Both the position numbers and the translations under genes were made by a program. The notes below the pieces were generated by a model, which was not told the DNA's origin, made no database searches, and saw only the letters and a program-made list of their open reading frames with translations. A DNA stretch of 64,000 bases, from positions 1 to 64,000 of the forward strand of contig NZ_JALNMH010000013.1 in assembly GCF_023156535.1 (NCBI RefSeq), read 5' to 3'. Below are positions 34,448 through 43,660 of this stretch, piece by piece. The first letter of the stretch is position 1. The number at the start of each line of letters is the position of its first letter. Source of the stretch: Pseudomarimonas salicorniae (GTDB lineage Bacteria > Pseudomonadota > Gammaproteobacteria > Xanthomonadales > Xanthomonadaceae).

Positions 34448-36208
34448 ATGAGCGATAAGCCCTTAACTGATATTGCATTCTCCAATTTCGAACTCGCCCC
34501 GCCGCTGCTGGCCGGGCTCGAGGCGGCGGGCTTCTCCCGCTGCACGCCCATCCAGGCCATGACCCTGCCGGTGGCCCTGCCCGGCGGTGACGTCGCGGGC
34601 CAGGCGCAGACCGGCACCGGCAAGACGCTGGCGTTCCTGATCGCGGTGATCAACCGCCTGCTGACCCGACCCGCGCTGGCCGACCGCAAGCCCGAGGATC
34701 CGCGTGCGCTGATTCTGGCGCCGACGCGCGAACTGGCGATCCAGATCCACAAGGACGCGGTGAAGTTTGCCTCCGACCTCGGCCTGAAGTTCGCCCTGAT
34801 CTACGGCGGCGTCGACTACGACAAGCAGCGCGAAAGCCTGCAGCAGGGCGCCGATGTGATCATCGCCACCCCCGGACGGCTGATCGACTACGTGAAGCAG
34901 CACCGGGTCGTCTCCCTGCATGCCTGCGAGATGTGCGTGCTGGACGAGGCCGACCGCATGTTCGACCTCGGCTTCATCAAGGACATCCGCTTCCTGCTCC
35001 GGCGCATGCCCGAGCGCACCACGCGGCAGACGCTTTTGTTCTCGGCCACCCTCAGCCATCGCGTGCTGGAGCTCGCCTACGAGCACATGAACGAGCCGGA
35101 GAAGCTGGTCGTCGAGACCGAATCGATCACCGCCGCGCGCGTGCGCCAGATCGTCTACTTCCCCTCCAACGAGGAGAAGCTGCCGCTGCTGCTGGGCCTG
35201 CTCTCGCGCAGCGAGGGCGCGCGGACCATGGTCTTCGTCAACACCAAGAACTGGGTCGAGCGGGTCGCCCGGGCTCTGGAGCGCGCCGGTTACCGCGTTG
35301 GCGTGCTCTCGGGTGACGTACCGCAGAAGAAGCGCGAGTCGCTGCTGAAGAAGTTCCAGGCCGGCCAGCTCGAGCTGCTGGTGGCCACTGACGTCGCCGC
35401 CCGCGGCCTGCATATCGATGGCGTCAGCCACGTCTACAACTACGACCTGCCCTTTGACGCCGAGGACTACGTGCATCGCATCGGTCGCACCGCGCGGCTC
35501 GGCGCCGAGGGCGATGCGATCAGCTTCGCCTGCGAGATGTACGCGATGAGCCTGCCGGACATCGAGGCCTATATCGAGCAGAAGATTCCCGTCGGCCAGG
35601 TCACCCCGGAGCTGCTGACTGCCCTGCCGCGCCCCGAGCGCGAGAAGCTGGCAGACGGCGAGTCGGTGGGCGAGATCTTCCGCGAGGTGCGCGAAGCCAA
35701 GGCGGCCGAGGACGAGCGCAGCGGTCGCGGCGGTCGCCGGCGTGCTCCGCGCGGTGAAGGTCGAGGTGAAGGTCGCGGCCCCCGGGGCGAGCCCCGGGGC
35801 GAAGACGGCCAGCGTCGCCGACGCCCGCGTCGCGCCGAGGAGGGCGATGCCGGCAGCGATGCTGCGGCAGCGCCTGCCGAGCCGCATATCAGCAGTGTGC
35901 CGGCCGAGGCGCCGCCCGCTGGAGGAGACGATCAGGCTGCCGGCGCGGCCAAGCGACGTCGTCGCCGGGGTGGTCGCGGTCGCAAACGCCGCGAGGAAGG
36001 GGCAGAGGGCGGCCAGGCCGGCCAGACCGGTTCCGCGCAGACCCGCCAGGGCGGCGCCAAGCAGCCGGAACGACGCCAGGCCATTACCGCCGAGGCCCCG
36101 GCCGCCCCGGGTGCGCCGGGTGGCAGTGCGGCCAAGCCCGGCCTGCTGACCCGCATCGGGCGCAGCCTGCGTGACCTGATCAAGCGGCCTCCGCGCGGCC
36201 AGCATTGA
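34448..36208 (+). CDS. rhlB: DEAD-box ATP-dependent RNA helicase RhlB
   Basis: The 586-residue helicase unwinds RNA for degradosome RNases. The core (1-400) has the Q-motif (FSRCTPIQ), Walker A AQTGTGKT (53-60), PTREL, TPGR, DEAD (166-169), the SAT box (LFSATLS) and C-terminal-lobe motifs ARGLHID and HRIGRTAR. Residues about 405-586 are a low-complexity tail with RG and RRR clusters ([18 protein letters not shown]), much longer than in E. coli RhlB (421 residues) and probably RNA-binding. ATG 34448 is preceded by GAAAAGA; the open frame further upstream enters the promoter and antisense trxA. Confidence 0.94.
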   Translation: MSDKPLTDIAFSNFELAPPLLAGLEAAGFSRCTPIQAMTLPVALPGGDVAGQAQTGTGKTLAFLIAVINRLLTRPALADRKPEDPRALILAPTRELAIQIHKDAVKFASDLGLKFALIYGGVDYDKQRESLQQGADVIIATPGRLIDYVKQHRVVSLHACEMCVLDEADRMFDLGFIKDIRFLLRRMPERTTRQTLLFSATLSHRVLELAYEHMNEPEKLVVETESITAARVRQIVYFPSNEEKLPLLLGLLSRSEGARTMVFVNTKNWVERVARALERAGYRVGVLSGDVPQKKRESLLKKFQAGQLELLVATDVAARGLHIDGVSHVYNYDLPFDAEDYVHRIGRTARLGAEGDAISFACEMYAMSLPDIEAYIEQKIPVGQVTPELLTALPRPEREKLADGESVGEIFREVREAKAAEDERSGRGGRRRAPRGEGRGEGRGPRGEPRGEDGQRRRRPRRAEEGDAGSDAAAAPAEPHISSVPAEAPPAGGDDQAAGAAKRRRRRGGRGRKRREEGAEGGQAGQTGSAQTRQGGAKQPERRQAITAEAPAAPGAPGGSAAKPGLLTRIGRSLRDLIKRPPRGQH

Positions 36209-36227
36209 GTGCAAGGGGTTCCGGTCT

Positions 36228-36246
36228 CCGGGCCTTCGTGGCCCGG
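36228..36246 (+). terminator. GC hairpin after rhlB
   Basis: CCGGGCC, loop TTCGT, GGCCCGG forms a seven-pair stem 20 bases after the rhlB stop, with outer CCGG/CCGG pairing on both sides. No T-run follows, so it may stabilise the 3' end or assist Rho rather than terminate by itself. Confidence 0.4.
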
Positions 36247-36385
36247 TCCGGAATCCGACTCACGCGGCGTGCGCTGGATCACGTGTCGCCAGTGATCGGC
36301 TTCGCAGGCGCGTGATTTCTCCACTGTGGTGCAGGCCGCCGGCAGGCTAAGCTGCAAGCCCCGGCCGCCGACTCCCCTGCGCCCA

Positions 36386-37606
36386 GTGATCCGCAAGCTC
36401 AGCACTGACCGTCTGCGCGTGGGCATGTACGTGCATGCCCTGGTCGGCTCGTGGATGAACCACCCGTTCTGGCGAACCCGCTTCCTGATCCGCAGTGAGA
36501 CCGAGATCGCCAAGATCCTCGATGCGGGTATCGAGGACGTCTACATCGACATCAGCAAGGGTCTGGACGACCAGGAGTCGCGCGGAGTCGAGGAAGCGCG
36601 GCGGGAGATCGAGAGCGAGATTGTCGCCGGTGTCGCTGTGCCGGAGCCGGAGGTGCCGACCATCGCCCGCCGCGTGTCGGTGGCCGAGGAGCTGGCCACG
36701 GCCCGCCGCATCCACGGTCAGGCCCAGCAGGCGATCCGCGGCATGATGAGCGAGGTGCGCCTGGGGCGCGCTATCTCGGTCGACATGGTCGAGCCCGCGG
36801 TCGAAGCCATCACCGGATCGCTGGCGCGCAACAGCAGCGCCCTGCTCGGCATGCTGGGTATCAAGAACAAGGACGACTACACCTTCCAGCATTCGGTCAG
36901 TGTCGGCACCCTGCTCATGGCTTTCGGACGGACCCTGGGCCTGCCCGAGGACGAGCTGCGTGAGATCGGCCTGGGCGGCATGCTGCACGACGTCGGCAAG
37001 ATGAAGGTCCCGGACGCGGTGCTGAACAAGCCCGGGCGACTGACCGACGAGGAGTACGCGGTCATCAAGCGCCATCCGGTGGACGGCCACGCCATCCTCG
37101 TGGAGACCCGCGGCGTCGGCGAAGTGCCGCTCGAGATCACCCTGCATCATCATGAGCGCTTCAATGGCCGCGGCTATCCGGACGGGCTGTCCGGCGAGTC
37201 CATCTCGCGGTTCTCGCGCATGGCCGCAATCGTCGACGTCTATGACGCGATCACCGCTGATCGCTGCTACCACAAGGCCATGCTGGCCACCGAGGCGCTG
37301 CGGCGCATGTGGGAGTGGAGCGCCAACGACTTCGACCGCAGCCTGCTGCAGGCCTTCATGAAGTGCATCGGCATCTACCCGGTGGGCACCGTGGTGCGCC
37401 TGGAGTCGGGGGTCATCGGCGTCGTGGTCGAGCAGAACGAGGAGAGCGTGCTGACCCCGAAGGTCAAGGCTGTCTTCCACAGCAAGTCGCTGCGCCAGCT
37501 GCCGCCCAGCGTCATCGACCTCGCCCGCAGCGGCGACAAGATCGCCTCCACGGAGTCTCCGGAGCGCTGGCCGGTGGACGTGGTCAGCCACCTGACCGTT
37601 GCCTGA
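36386..37606 (+). CDS. HD-GYP cyclic di-GMP phosphodiesterase (DUF3391)
   Basis: The 406-residue protein starts, like DUF3391 HD-GYP proteins, with RKLSTDRLRVGMYVHAL; the GTG at 36386 is chosen on that basis. Its HD-GYP domain (about 150-340) keeps HSVSVG, MLHDVGKMKVP and HHHERFNGRGYPDGL, so hydrolysis of cyclic di-GMP is expected. There is no membrane segment. It stands alone between rhlB and the macrodomain gene and could oppose the GGDEF proteins in the window. Confidence 0.9.
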   Translation: MIRKLSTDRLRVGMYVHALVGSWMNHPFWRTRFLIRSETEIAKILDAGIEDVYIDISKGLDDQESRGVEEARREIESEIVAGVAVPEPEVPTIARRVSVAEELATARRIHGQAQQAIRGMMSEVRLGRAISVDMVEPAVEAITGSLARNSSALLGMLGIKNKDDYTFQHSVSVGTLLMAFGRTLGLPEDELREIGLGGMLHDVGKMKVPDAVLNKPGRLTDEEYAVIKRHPVDGHAILVETRGVGEVPLEITLHHHERFNGRGYPDGLSGESISRFSRMAAIVDVYDAITADRCYHKAMLATEALRRMWEWSANDFDRSLLQAFMKCIGIYPVGTVVRLESGVIGVVVEQNEESVLTPKVKAVFHSKSLRQLPPSVIDLARSGDKIASTESPERWPVDVVSHLTVA

Positions 37607-37631
37607 GCCGGGTGCCCGGCGCCGACGCCGG

Positions 37632-38153
37632 CTAACTGGTGGTCTCACCGAGGGCTGCACGATGCAGGGCGAGCGAACGCCCCGAGAAGCAGCAGAACAC
37701 CACCCGCTCAACCCCGGGCGCCGGGGCCAGCGCCTCACGAACCGCGTCCACCGCGATCGGCGCGGCGCGCTCGGGCGGGAAGCCGTAGACGCCGGTGCTG
37801 ATCGCCGGAAAGGCGAGGCTGGCGGCGCCGAGTTCGGCGGCGAGTTCGATCGAACGCCGGTAGCAGCGTGCCAGCAGCGCGTCCTCACCCTGGCCCCCGC
37901 CGTGCCAGACCGGTCCGACCGTGTGGATCACCCAGCGCGCCGGGAGGTCGAAGCCCGGCGTCGCCTTGGCTTCGCCGGTCGCGCAGCCGCCGAGCGGACG
38001 GCAGGCCTCCAGCAGCCGCGGCCCCGCTGCCCGATGGATCGCCCCATCCACTCCGCCGCCGCCGAGCAGGCTGCCGTTGGCGGCATTCACGATGGCGTCT
38101 ACCTCAAGCCGGGTGATGTCGCCTTCGATGGCGACCAGGCGCTGTGTGGACAT
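37632..38153 (-). CDS. Macrodomain protein (O-acetyl-ADP-ribose deacetylase, YmdB type)
   Basis: The 173-residue protein is a single macrodomain. [20 protein letters not shown] carries the ADP-ribose adenine contact and catalytic Asn, [14 protein letters not shown] the phosphate loop, and [13 protein letters not shown] the distal ribose loop. Family members remove acetyl from O-acetyl-ADP-ribose or ADP-ribose from proteins. It is convergent with the HD-GYP gene. ATG 38153 gives the usual family length; upstream open sequence enters the repeat at 38232. Confidence 0.92.
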   Translation of the reverse strand: MSTQRLVAIEGDITRLEVDAIVNAANGSLLGGGGVDGAIHRAAGPRLLEACRPLGGCATGEAKATPGFDLPARWVIHTVGPVWHGGGQGEDALLARCYRRSIELAAELGAASLAFPAISTGVYGFPPERAAPIAVDAVREALAPAPGVERVVFCCFSGRSLALHRAALGETTS

Positions 38154-38231
38154 GGCTCGGGCTGCGCTGGGCGGGTGCCCACAGCCTAGCCCAGCGGAAG
38201 CAGGCGATGCCAAGCGCAGCGGGCGGAAATG

Positions 38232-38360
38232 GGCGCAAAGAAGACCTTCCACAACACCCGAATGTAGGAGCCAGCTTGCTGGCGATCGTCCCATCCGGGG
38301 CGCCTATCGCCAGCAAGCTGGCTCCTACAGCGGGACCGGGGCGAATGCGAACTTCGCGCC
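38232..38360. repeat. Module A repeat unit, solitary, with full flanks
   Basis: A 129-base unit: leader GGCGCAAAGAAGACCTTCC, arms TGTAGGAGCCAGCTTGCTGG and exact complement (38263-38329), trailer GCGGGACCGGGGCGAATGCG ending in AACTTCGCGCC. It is nearly identical to the unit at 46827-46955. The ends GGCGCAAAG and CTTCGCGCC are themselves inverted, giving an outer terminal repeat. Confidence 0.9.
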
Positions 38361-38390
38361 CGAACCAGCCGTGCGCGTGGTCGCGCGTGC

Positions 38391-39590
38391 TCAGCCTGCG
38401 GCCGGGCTGGGGCTGGGGCTGGGCGGGTCCTCGAGGCGCGCGGCTACGACCTGGTCGCGCCCGGCTTGCTTTGCCGCGTACAGGGCCTCGTCGGCCTTGC
38501 GCTGAAGGACCTCGAAGTCGTGCGTGGCCAGCGCGCCGTAAGCGATGCCGATGCTGACCGAGACCCGGCCACCGCGCAGTGCCTCGATGCCGGTGCAGCC
38601 CTCGGCAAAGCGCCGGCGGACGCGCTCCGCAGTGCTGTGTGCGCCGGCGCCATCGGTATTCACCAGCACCGCGCAGAATTCCTCGCCGCCCCAGCGCACC
38701 GCGACATCGGAGCCGCGCAGGGTCTCCTGCAGGGTCTTGCCCATCACCTTCAGCACTGCATCGCCGACGGCATGGCCGAAGCGATCATTGAGCCGCTTGA
38801 AGCGGTCGACGTCGAGCATCAGCACCGCGGCGATGCCCTTGTTCCGCCGGGCGTGGGCAAGCAGGGGCTCGATGCTGGCGAAAAAGCCGCGGCGGTTGCG
38901 CAGCCCGGTCAGCATGTCGCGGTTGGCCGCCTGATCGAGATCGCCCACCAGACGTCCGAGCGCGAGCAGCAGGTAGAGCGGCGTCGTTACCGTCACACCC
39001 AGGACCATCGCCACCCATACGATGTTGGTGCTGAACTGGGTGCTGCCGCCGAAGAACGGCACCTGGCCGGTCAAGGCCAGCTGGGCGTGGAAAAGGTAGG
39101 CCATCGCCTCGCAGACCAGCGAGATGGCCACCGCCCAGGCCGCGTGGTTGCGATGCTGTCTGCCGTAGCGGTAGAGCACCCAGACCAGCCAGAACTTCAT
39201 CGCTGCACTGGCGCTGATGGAGATGGCGATGCGCAGTTCGCGATTCGGCTCGACGAGGCTGAGGTAGGTGTTCAGCAGGACGAATGCCACGAATCCAGCC
39301 AGCAGCCATACATCCCGTTTGGGCCGTCCACAGAAACGAAGGGTGCCGGCAAGCCAGAACAGCTGGGCAGCAAACAGGGCCGGATTGAACAGCATGCCGC
39401 GCCAGGGCGAGTCGGGCGGCAACGGGCTGATGCTCAGACCCGCCGTGGCAGCGATGCAGAGCAGGGCCAGGGACCACTGGCGCGGGCCCGGATACTGGGG
39501 CGCCAGCCGCGAGACCCACAGGATCGCCCCCGCATTGATGAGGGCGATCATCGCCAGCAGCGCGAGGATGGAAATGTCGTCGAGGCGCAT
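38391..39590 (-). CDS. Membrane-bound diguanylate cyclase (GGDEF)
   Basis: The 399-residue protein has about seven hydrophobic segments (residues 5-220) and a GGDEF domain (about 225-385). The active-site motif is GGEEF in VRWGGEEFCAVLV, with an RxxD inhibitory site (LRGSD) five residues before it, so it should make cyclic di-GMP and be product-inhibited. The membrane part has no recognised sensor family. ATG 39590 places the start just before the first helix. It is transcribed in the same direction as the macrodomain gene. Confidence 0.9.
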   Translation of the reverse strand: MRLDDISILALLAMIALINAGAILWVSRLAPQYPGPRQWSLALLCIAATAGLSISPLPPDSPWRGMLFNPALFAAQLFWLAGTLRFCGRPKRDVWLLAGFVAFVLLNTYLSLVEPNRELRIAISISASAAMKFWLVWVLYRYGRQHRNHAAWAVAISLVCEAMAYLFHAQLALTGQVPFFGGSTQFSTNIVWVAMVLGVTVTTPLYLLLALGRLVGDLDQAANRDMLTGLRNRRGFFASIEPLLAHARRNKGIAAVLMLDVDRFKRLNDRFGHAVGDAVLKVMGKTLQETLRGSDVAVRWGGEEFCAVLVNTDGAGAHSTAERVRRRFAEGCTGIEALRGGRVSVSIGIAYGALATHDFEVLQRKADEALYAAKQAGRDQVVAARLEDPPSPSPSPAAG

Positions 39591-39688
39591 CGTCGACCCG
39601 GATACGTACTCCGCGCATGGTAGGCCCAGCCCCGGCCCCAAGTCTCCCCCTGCGCCCGGTCCCGGTGGGCTCGGGGATCCGTCCCGAT

Positions 39689-40783
39689 TCAGCTCCGGGC
39701 GGCGCGCCCCGCAGAATGCCTGTGCACGGCGTCGACCAGCGCAGCCACGTGTTCAGGGGGAATGTCCGGCGTGATGCCATGGCCGAGGTTGAAGACGTGG
39801 CCCGGACCATCGCCAAAGCTGTCCAGCACGCGGATCGCCTCGCGCTCGATGGCGGCAGGACTGGCGGCCAGCACGGTCGGGTCGAGATTGCCCTGCAGGG
39901 CCACCCGGTCGGCGGTGCGGGCGCGGGCCTCGCCGAGGTCGATGGTCCAGTCGACGCCCACGGCCTCGGCGCCGCTGGCGGCGAGGTCGGCCACATAGGC
40001 TCCATTGCCCTTGCCGAACAGAATCAGCGGGGTTCGCGCAGCACCCTCGCCGCGCGGCAGCTCGGCGGCGATGCGTCGCAGGTAGCGCAGCGAGAACTCT
40101 CGATACAGCTGCGGCGAGAGCACGCCGCCCCAGGTATCGAACACCTGCAGCGCCTGGGCGCCGGCCGCGCGCTGGGCCGACAGATAGGCGATCACCGCGT
40201 CGGTGGTGACCTCGAGCAGCCGGTGCAGGGCGGCCGGGTCCTCGAAGGCCAGGGCCTTGATCCGGGCAAAGTTGTCGCTGCCGCCGCCTTCGATCATGTA
40301 GCAGGCCAGCGTCCACGGGCTGCCCGAGAAGCCGATCAGTGGCACCCGGTCGGCCAGCTCGCGGCGGATCAGCGACACGGCGTCCATGACATAGCGCAAC
40401 TCCGTGTTCATGTCGGGCACGGCCAGCCGGGCGATGTCGGCGGCGCTGCGCACCGGGCGCTCGAAGCGCGGGCCCTCGCCCTCGGCGAAGTACAGGCCAA
40501 GACCCATGGCATCGGGCACGGTCAGGATGTCGGAGAACAGGATGGCCGCATCAAGCGGGAACCGCGCCAGCGGCTGCAGGGTCACCTCGCAGGCCAGTTC
40601 GGGGTTCTTGGCCAGGGCGAGGAAGCTTCCGGCCCGTGCCCGCGTGGCCCGGTACTCGGGAAGGTAGCGCCCGGCCTGGCGCATGATCCAGATCGGCGTG
40701 CAGTCGACCGGCTCCCGGCGCAGCGCGCGCAGGTAGCGGTCGTTGCGTGCGTGATTCGTGATTTGTGATTCGTGATTGGTCAA
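39689..40783 (-). CDS. hemE: Uroporphyrinogen decarboxylase
   Basis: The 364-residue enzyme converts uroporphyrinogen III to coproporphyrinogen III in haem synthesis. Signature segments [35 protein letters not shown] and [16 protein letters not shown] are intact. The conserved part starts at [15 protein letters not shown]; the preceding codons are a short GATTCGT-type repeat read as [11 protein letters not shown]. The only usable start in frame is TTG at 40783, with a GAGAG stretch seven bases upstream. The native start therefore seems to have been replaced by repeat sequence. Confidence 0.93.
   Translation of the reverse strand: MTNHESQITNHARNDRYLRALRREPVDCTPIWIMRQAGRYLPEYRATRARAGSFLALAKNPELACEVTLQPLARFPLDAAILFSDILTVPDAMGLGLYFAEGEGPRFERPVRSAADIARLAVPDMNTELRYVMDAVSLIRRELADRVPLIGFSGSPWTLACYMIEGGGSDNFARIKALAFEDPAALHRLLEVTTDAVIAYLSAQRAAGAQALQVFDTWGGVLSPQLYREFSLRYLRRIAAELPRGEGAARTPLILFGKGNGAYVADLAASGAEAVGVDWTIDLGEARARTADRVALQGNLDPTVLAASPAAIEREAIRVLDSFGDGPGHVFNLGHGITPDIPPEHVAALVDAVHRHSAGRAARS
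40751..40779. repeat. GATTCGT-type short tandem repeat overlapping the hemE start
   Basis: GTGATTCGTGATTTGTGATT and one more unit lie entirely within the first codons of hemE on the opposite strand. An inverted copy (GAATCACGAATCACGA) lies at 40894-40910, about 115 bases away, so the two could pair. Confidence 0.8.
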
Positions 40784-40917
40784 AGCGGCTCTCTAGTCAT
40801 GTTGAAAGTGAGGGCTCGGCCCCGAGGCTTCGTGCTGTGCGAGGTTTGCGACACCGGCTGAGCCGTACTCTGTCCAGGCTGGCGGCGGCTTCGTCGAATC
40901 ACGAATCACGACCCTGA

Positions 40918-41178
40918 TTACGCCCTTCGCGGATCGTCCGCGCCCTGGGCGAACATCACCTGGAAGCCGCGCTTGACCTGGCTGTCGCGGGCCTTCTCCA
41001 GCGCGTTGACGGCGTCCTTGCGGTCCAGGAAGACCTCGCGCTTGGCCGAGCTGCGCTGTCCGGGCTGGCCCCATTCACGCATCAGGACCCAGCCGCCGAG
41101 CAGGTCCTGCTCGAGCACGATCTGGTAGTACTTGGGCGGTTCGCCAGCCACCGGGCGCTGCTGCAGGAAGATTCGCAT
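40918..41178 (-). CDS. Small WGR-domain protein
   Basis: The 86-residue protein is almost entirely a WGR domain, named for the Trp-Gly-Arg motif in PARP and MolR-like proteins; here the motif region reads GGWVLMREWGQPGQ. KYYQIVLEQDLLGGW forms the preceding beta hairpin. WGR domains bind nucleic acids in larger enzymes; the stand-alone form has no defined role. ATG 41178 starts right before the domain, and the longer open frame upstream is repeat-derived. It lies between hemE and aroB in the same direction. Confidence 0.82.
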   Translation of the reverse strand: MRIFLQQRPVAGEPPKYYQIVLEQDLLGGWVLMREWGQPGQRSSAKREVFLDRKDAVNALEKARDSQVKRGFQVMFAQGADDPRRA

Positions 41179-41224
41179 CCGGGCATTTTCGCTGAATTGG
41201 GGCGGATTTGGGGATTGAGGCCAC

Positions 41225-41269
41225 GGAGCGCGGAGCGGGGAGCGGGGAGCAGGGAGCAGGGAGCAGGGG
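41225..41269. repeat. GGAGCGGGGAGCAGGGAGCA short tandem repeat
   Basis: Five or six GGGAGC(A/G) units lie between the aroB stop and the WGR gene. The rest of the 276-base gap (41179-41454) contains a nested GC hairpin around CTTGCGGCGCGTGGCGCCGT and no credible gene. Confidence 0.75.
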
Positions 41270-41454
41270 CGCGACGCTTTGGCCCCTCCCCTTGCGGCGC
41301 GTGGCGCCGTAGGGGGGTGAAGAGGCACGCTCGCGAGCCGAAGGGTCGCGTGCCGAGGAACGCCCGAAGGCTGCGCCGAAGGGCCGGGCGGTTGGGAGGA
41401 GGTTGCGGGGACTACGGGCCGCCGAGAGCAGGGTGAGTTGCGACCGGCCCGGGC

Positions 41455-42540
41455 TCAGCCCGAAAGCGCTTCCCGCCACACCGCCAGCACTTCCGCTTCG
41501 TCCACGCCACTGACGAGCTCGGCCTGGCCGGTGCCGCGCCAGAGGATCAGCCGCAGGGCGCCGGAGAGGTTTTTCTTGTCAAGGCGCATGTGGGCGAGCA
41601 GTCGCTCGGGATCGAGGCCCGGGGGCGGGGCGATGGGCAGGCCCATCCGATCCAGCAGGACAGCGAGGCGTGCGGCGTCGGCTTCCGGCGCCCGCCCCAG
41701 CCGGGCGCTGAGCCGCGCGGCGCAGACCATGCCGATCGCGACGGCCTCGCCGTGCAGCAGGTCGTGGTAGCCGACCTCGGTTTCCAGCGCGTGGCCGAAG
41801 GTATGGCCGAAGTTGAGCAGGGCACGCTCGCCCTGTTCGGTCTCGTCGCGGGCCACCACCTCGGCCTTGTGCCGGCAGCTGCGTGCGATGGCCTCGGCCA
41901 GGGCCGCCGGCTCGCGGGCGAGCAGGGCGTCGGCGTACTGCTCCAGCCAGGCGAGGAAGTCGGCATCGAAGATCGCTCCGTACTTCACCACCTCGGCCAG
42001 CCCGGCACGCAGCTCGCGGTCGGGCAGGGTGGCCAGGGTGTCGGTGTCGATCAGGACGGCGGAAGGCTGGTGGAAGGCGCCGACCAGGTTCTTGCCTGCT
42101 GGCAGGTCGACCGCGGTCTTGCCGCCGACCGAGGAGTCGACCATGGCCAGCAGGGTGGTCGGCAGCTGGACGAAGCGGATGCCGCGCATCCAGCAGGCCG
42201 CGGCAAAGCCGCCGAGGTCGCCGATCACGCCGCCGCCGAGCGCGACCAGGGTGGCATCGCGGGAGGCGCGCAGGCGCGCCATGGCCTCCATGACCTCGGC
42301 GAAGCGGGCAAGGGTCTTCTCGGCCTCGCCGGGCGGCAGCACGTGAAGGGCATGGACCCGCTCGCCGAGGGCGGCGAGCACGCGGTCGGCGTAGTGTGGC
42401 GCGACATTGGCGTCGCTCAGCACCATCACGTGGCGGCCGCCCAGCGTGGAGGCGATCAGCTGCGGATCTTCCAGCAGGCCGCTGCCGATATGAATGGGAT
42501 AGCGGCGGCTGCCGAGCTCGACGTGGACGGTTCGGGTCAT
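41455..42540 (-). CDS. aroB: 3-dehydroquinate synthase
   Basis: The 361-residue NAD- and zinc-dependent enzyme cyclises DAHP to 3-dehydroquinate in the shikimate pathway. [17 protein letters not shown] binds [23 protein letters not shown] carries active-site residues, and the metal ligands lie in AEVVKYGAI and [11 protein letters not shown]...[13 protein letters not shown] 42540 is 16 bases downstream of the aroK stop, giving the common aroK-aroB operon. Confidence 0.96.
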   Translation of the reverse strand: MTRTVHVELGSRRYPIHIGSGLLEDPQLIASTLGGRHVMVLSDANVAPHYADRVLAALGERVHALHVLPPGEAEKTLARFAEVMEAMARLRASRDATLVALGGGVIGDLGGFAAACWMRGIRFVQLPTTLLAMVDSSVGGKTAVDLPAGKNLVGAFHQPSAVLIDTDTLATLPDRELRAGLAEVVKYGAIFDADFLAWLEQYADALLAREPAALAEAIARSCRHKAEVVARDETEQGERALLNFGHTFGHALETEVGYHDLLHGEAVAIGMVCAARLSARLGRAPEADAARLAVLLDRMGLPIAPPPGLDPERLLAHMRLDKKNLSGALRLILWRGTGQAELVSGVDEAEVLAVWREALSG

Positions 42541-42556
42541 CGATTGATCTTCAGGT

Positions 42557-43099
42557 TCAGGCGGCGTGGGCGTCGCGCTGCCAGTGGCCGGCCAGCAGGC
42601 CGGCGAGGCGTTCGGCAGCGACGCTGACCCGGCGCTGGTCGGAGTCGAAGGCCAGATCGCAGACGGCGCGATACAGGGGGTCGCGCTCCGCGGCCATGGC
42701 GCGGAGCCGCCGTTCGCGGTCGGGCACCTGCAGCAGGGGGCGGCAGCGGTCCTGGGCCAGCCGGTCGAGCTGGCGCTCGACCCCGGTGCGCAGCCAGACC
42801 ACGAAGCCGCTGCGGCTGAGCAGGCTGCGGTTTGCCTCGCTGAGCACCGCGCCACCGCCGGTGGCGATCAGCTGGTCGCGGCCGGCGCAGAGCTCGGCCA
42901 GCAGTTCGCTCTCGCGACGGCGGAAGCCGGCCTCGCCCTCCAACTCGAAGATCACCGGGATCCGCGCCCCGGTCTGCGCCTCGATCGCCTCGTCGACGTC
43001 GACGAAGGCCAGCCCGAAGCGGCGCGCCAGGCGCTTGCCGATGCTGCTCTTTCCGGCCCCCATCGGGCCGACCAGGATCAGATTCGAGGCGGGATTCAT
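42557..43099 (-). CDS. aroK: Shikimate kinase
   Basis: The 180-residue kinase phosphorylates shikimate with ATP. Walker A is [11 protein letters not shown] near residue 10, [11 protein letters not shown] supplies the magnesium and shikimate aspartates, [10 protein letters not shown] an Arg contact, [11 protein letters not shown] the glycine-rich substrate loop, and [10 protein letters not shown] the lid. It heads the aroK-aroB operon and is divergent from xrtH, with only 45 bases between the starts. Confidence 0.95.
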   Translation of the reverse strand: MNPASNLILVGPMGAGKSSIGKRLARRFGLAFVDVDEAIEAQTGARIPVIFELEGEAGFRRRESELLAELCAGRDQLIATGGGAVLSEANRSLLSRSGFVVWLRTGVERQLDRLAQDRCRPLLQVPDRERRLRAMAAERDPLYRAVCDLAFDSDQRRVSVAAERLAGLLAGHWQRDAHAA

Positions 43100-43144
43100 G
43101 CCCTCGATGCTAGCATTCGCGCCCTCACCCGCCGCCTCCCTGCC

Positions 43145-43660
43145 ATGCTGCGCTTCTTCCTGCTGTTCCTCACCCTGCTGGTGGCGCTTTTCGCGTTCCG
43201 CATCACCAATTTCGCCCGCGATGCCATCACGCTCCCGTTCACCGGCCTGCTGGCCGACGTCAGCGGCTGGCTGATCAAGCTGTTCGACTCGGGCGTGGCC
43301 ACCGAGGGCGTCATCATCCGCAGCCTGGAGAACGGCTTTGCGGTGGCCATCGCGCCCGGCTGCGACGGCATCGAGGCGGTGATCATCCTGGTCTCGGCAG
43401 TCCTCGCCTTCCCCTCTCCCTGGAAGCACAAGCTCGCCGGCATCGCGATCGGTTTCGTCGCCATCCAGGCCCTGAACCTGGTCCGGATCATCTCCCTGTT
43501 CTACATGGGCCAGTGGTCGCAGGTCGCCTTCGACTGGTTCCACCTGTACCTCTGGCAGGCGCTGATCGTGCTCGACGCGCTGGCGGTCTGGCTGATCTGG
43601 CTGCGCTACCTGCCGCGCGATCCGCGGCACCCTCCGCCGGCGGTGGCTGCCGCCGGGTGA
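43145..43660 (+). CDS. xrtH: Exosortase XrtH
   Basis: The 171-residue integral membrane protein matches the short exosortase H type, which is thought to cleave and transfer proteins bearing a C-terminal IPTLxxWG-CTERM sorting signal. The presumed catalytic cysteine is Cys73 in APGCDGIEA, with Arg114 in ALNLVRI and His133 in DWFHLYLWQ, each in or next to one of about five membrane helices. It overlaps the next gene as GTGA. No IPTLxxWG-CTERM target is visible in the window, so substrates must be elsewhere in the genome. Confidence 0.9.
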   Translation: MLRFFLLFLTLLVALFAFRITNFARDAITLPFTGLLADVSGWLIKLFDSGVATEGVIIRSLENGFAVAIAPGCDGIEAVIILVSAVLAFPSPWKHKLAGIAIGFVAIQALNLVRIISLFYMGQWSQVAFDWFHLYLWQALIVLDALAVWLIWLRYLPRDPRHPPPAVAAAG

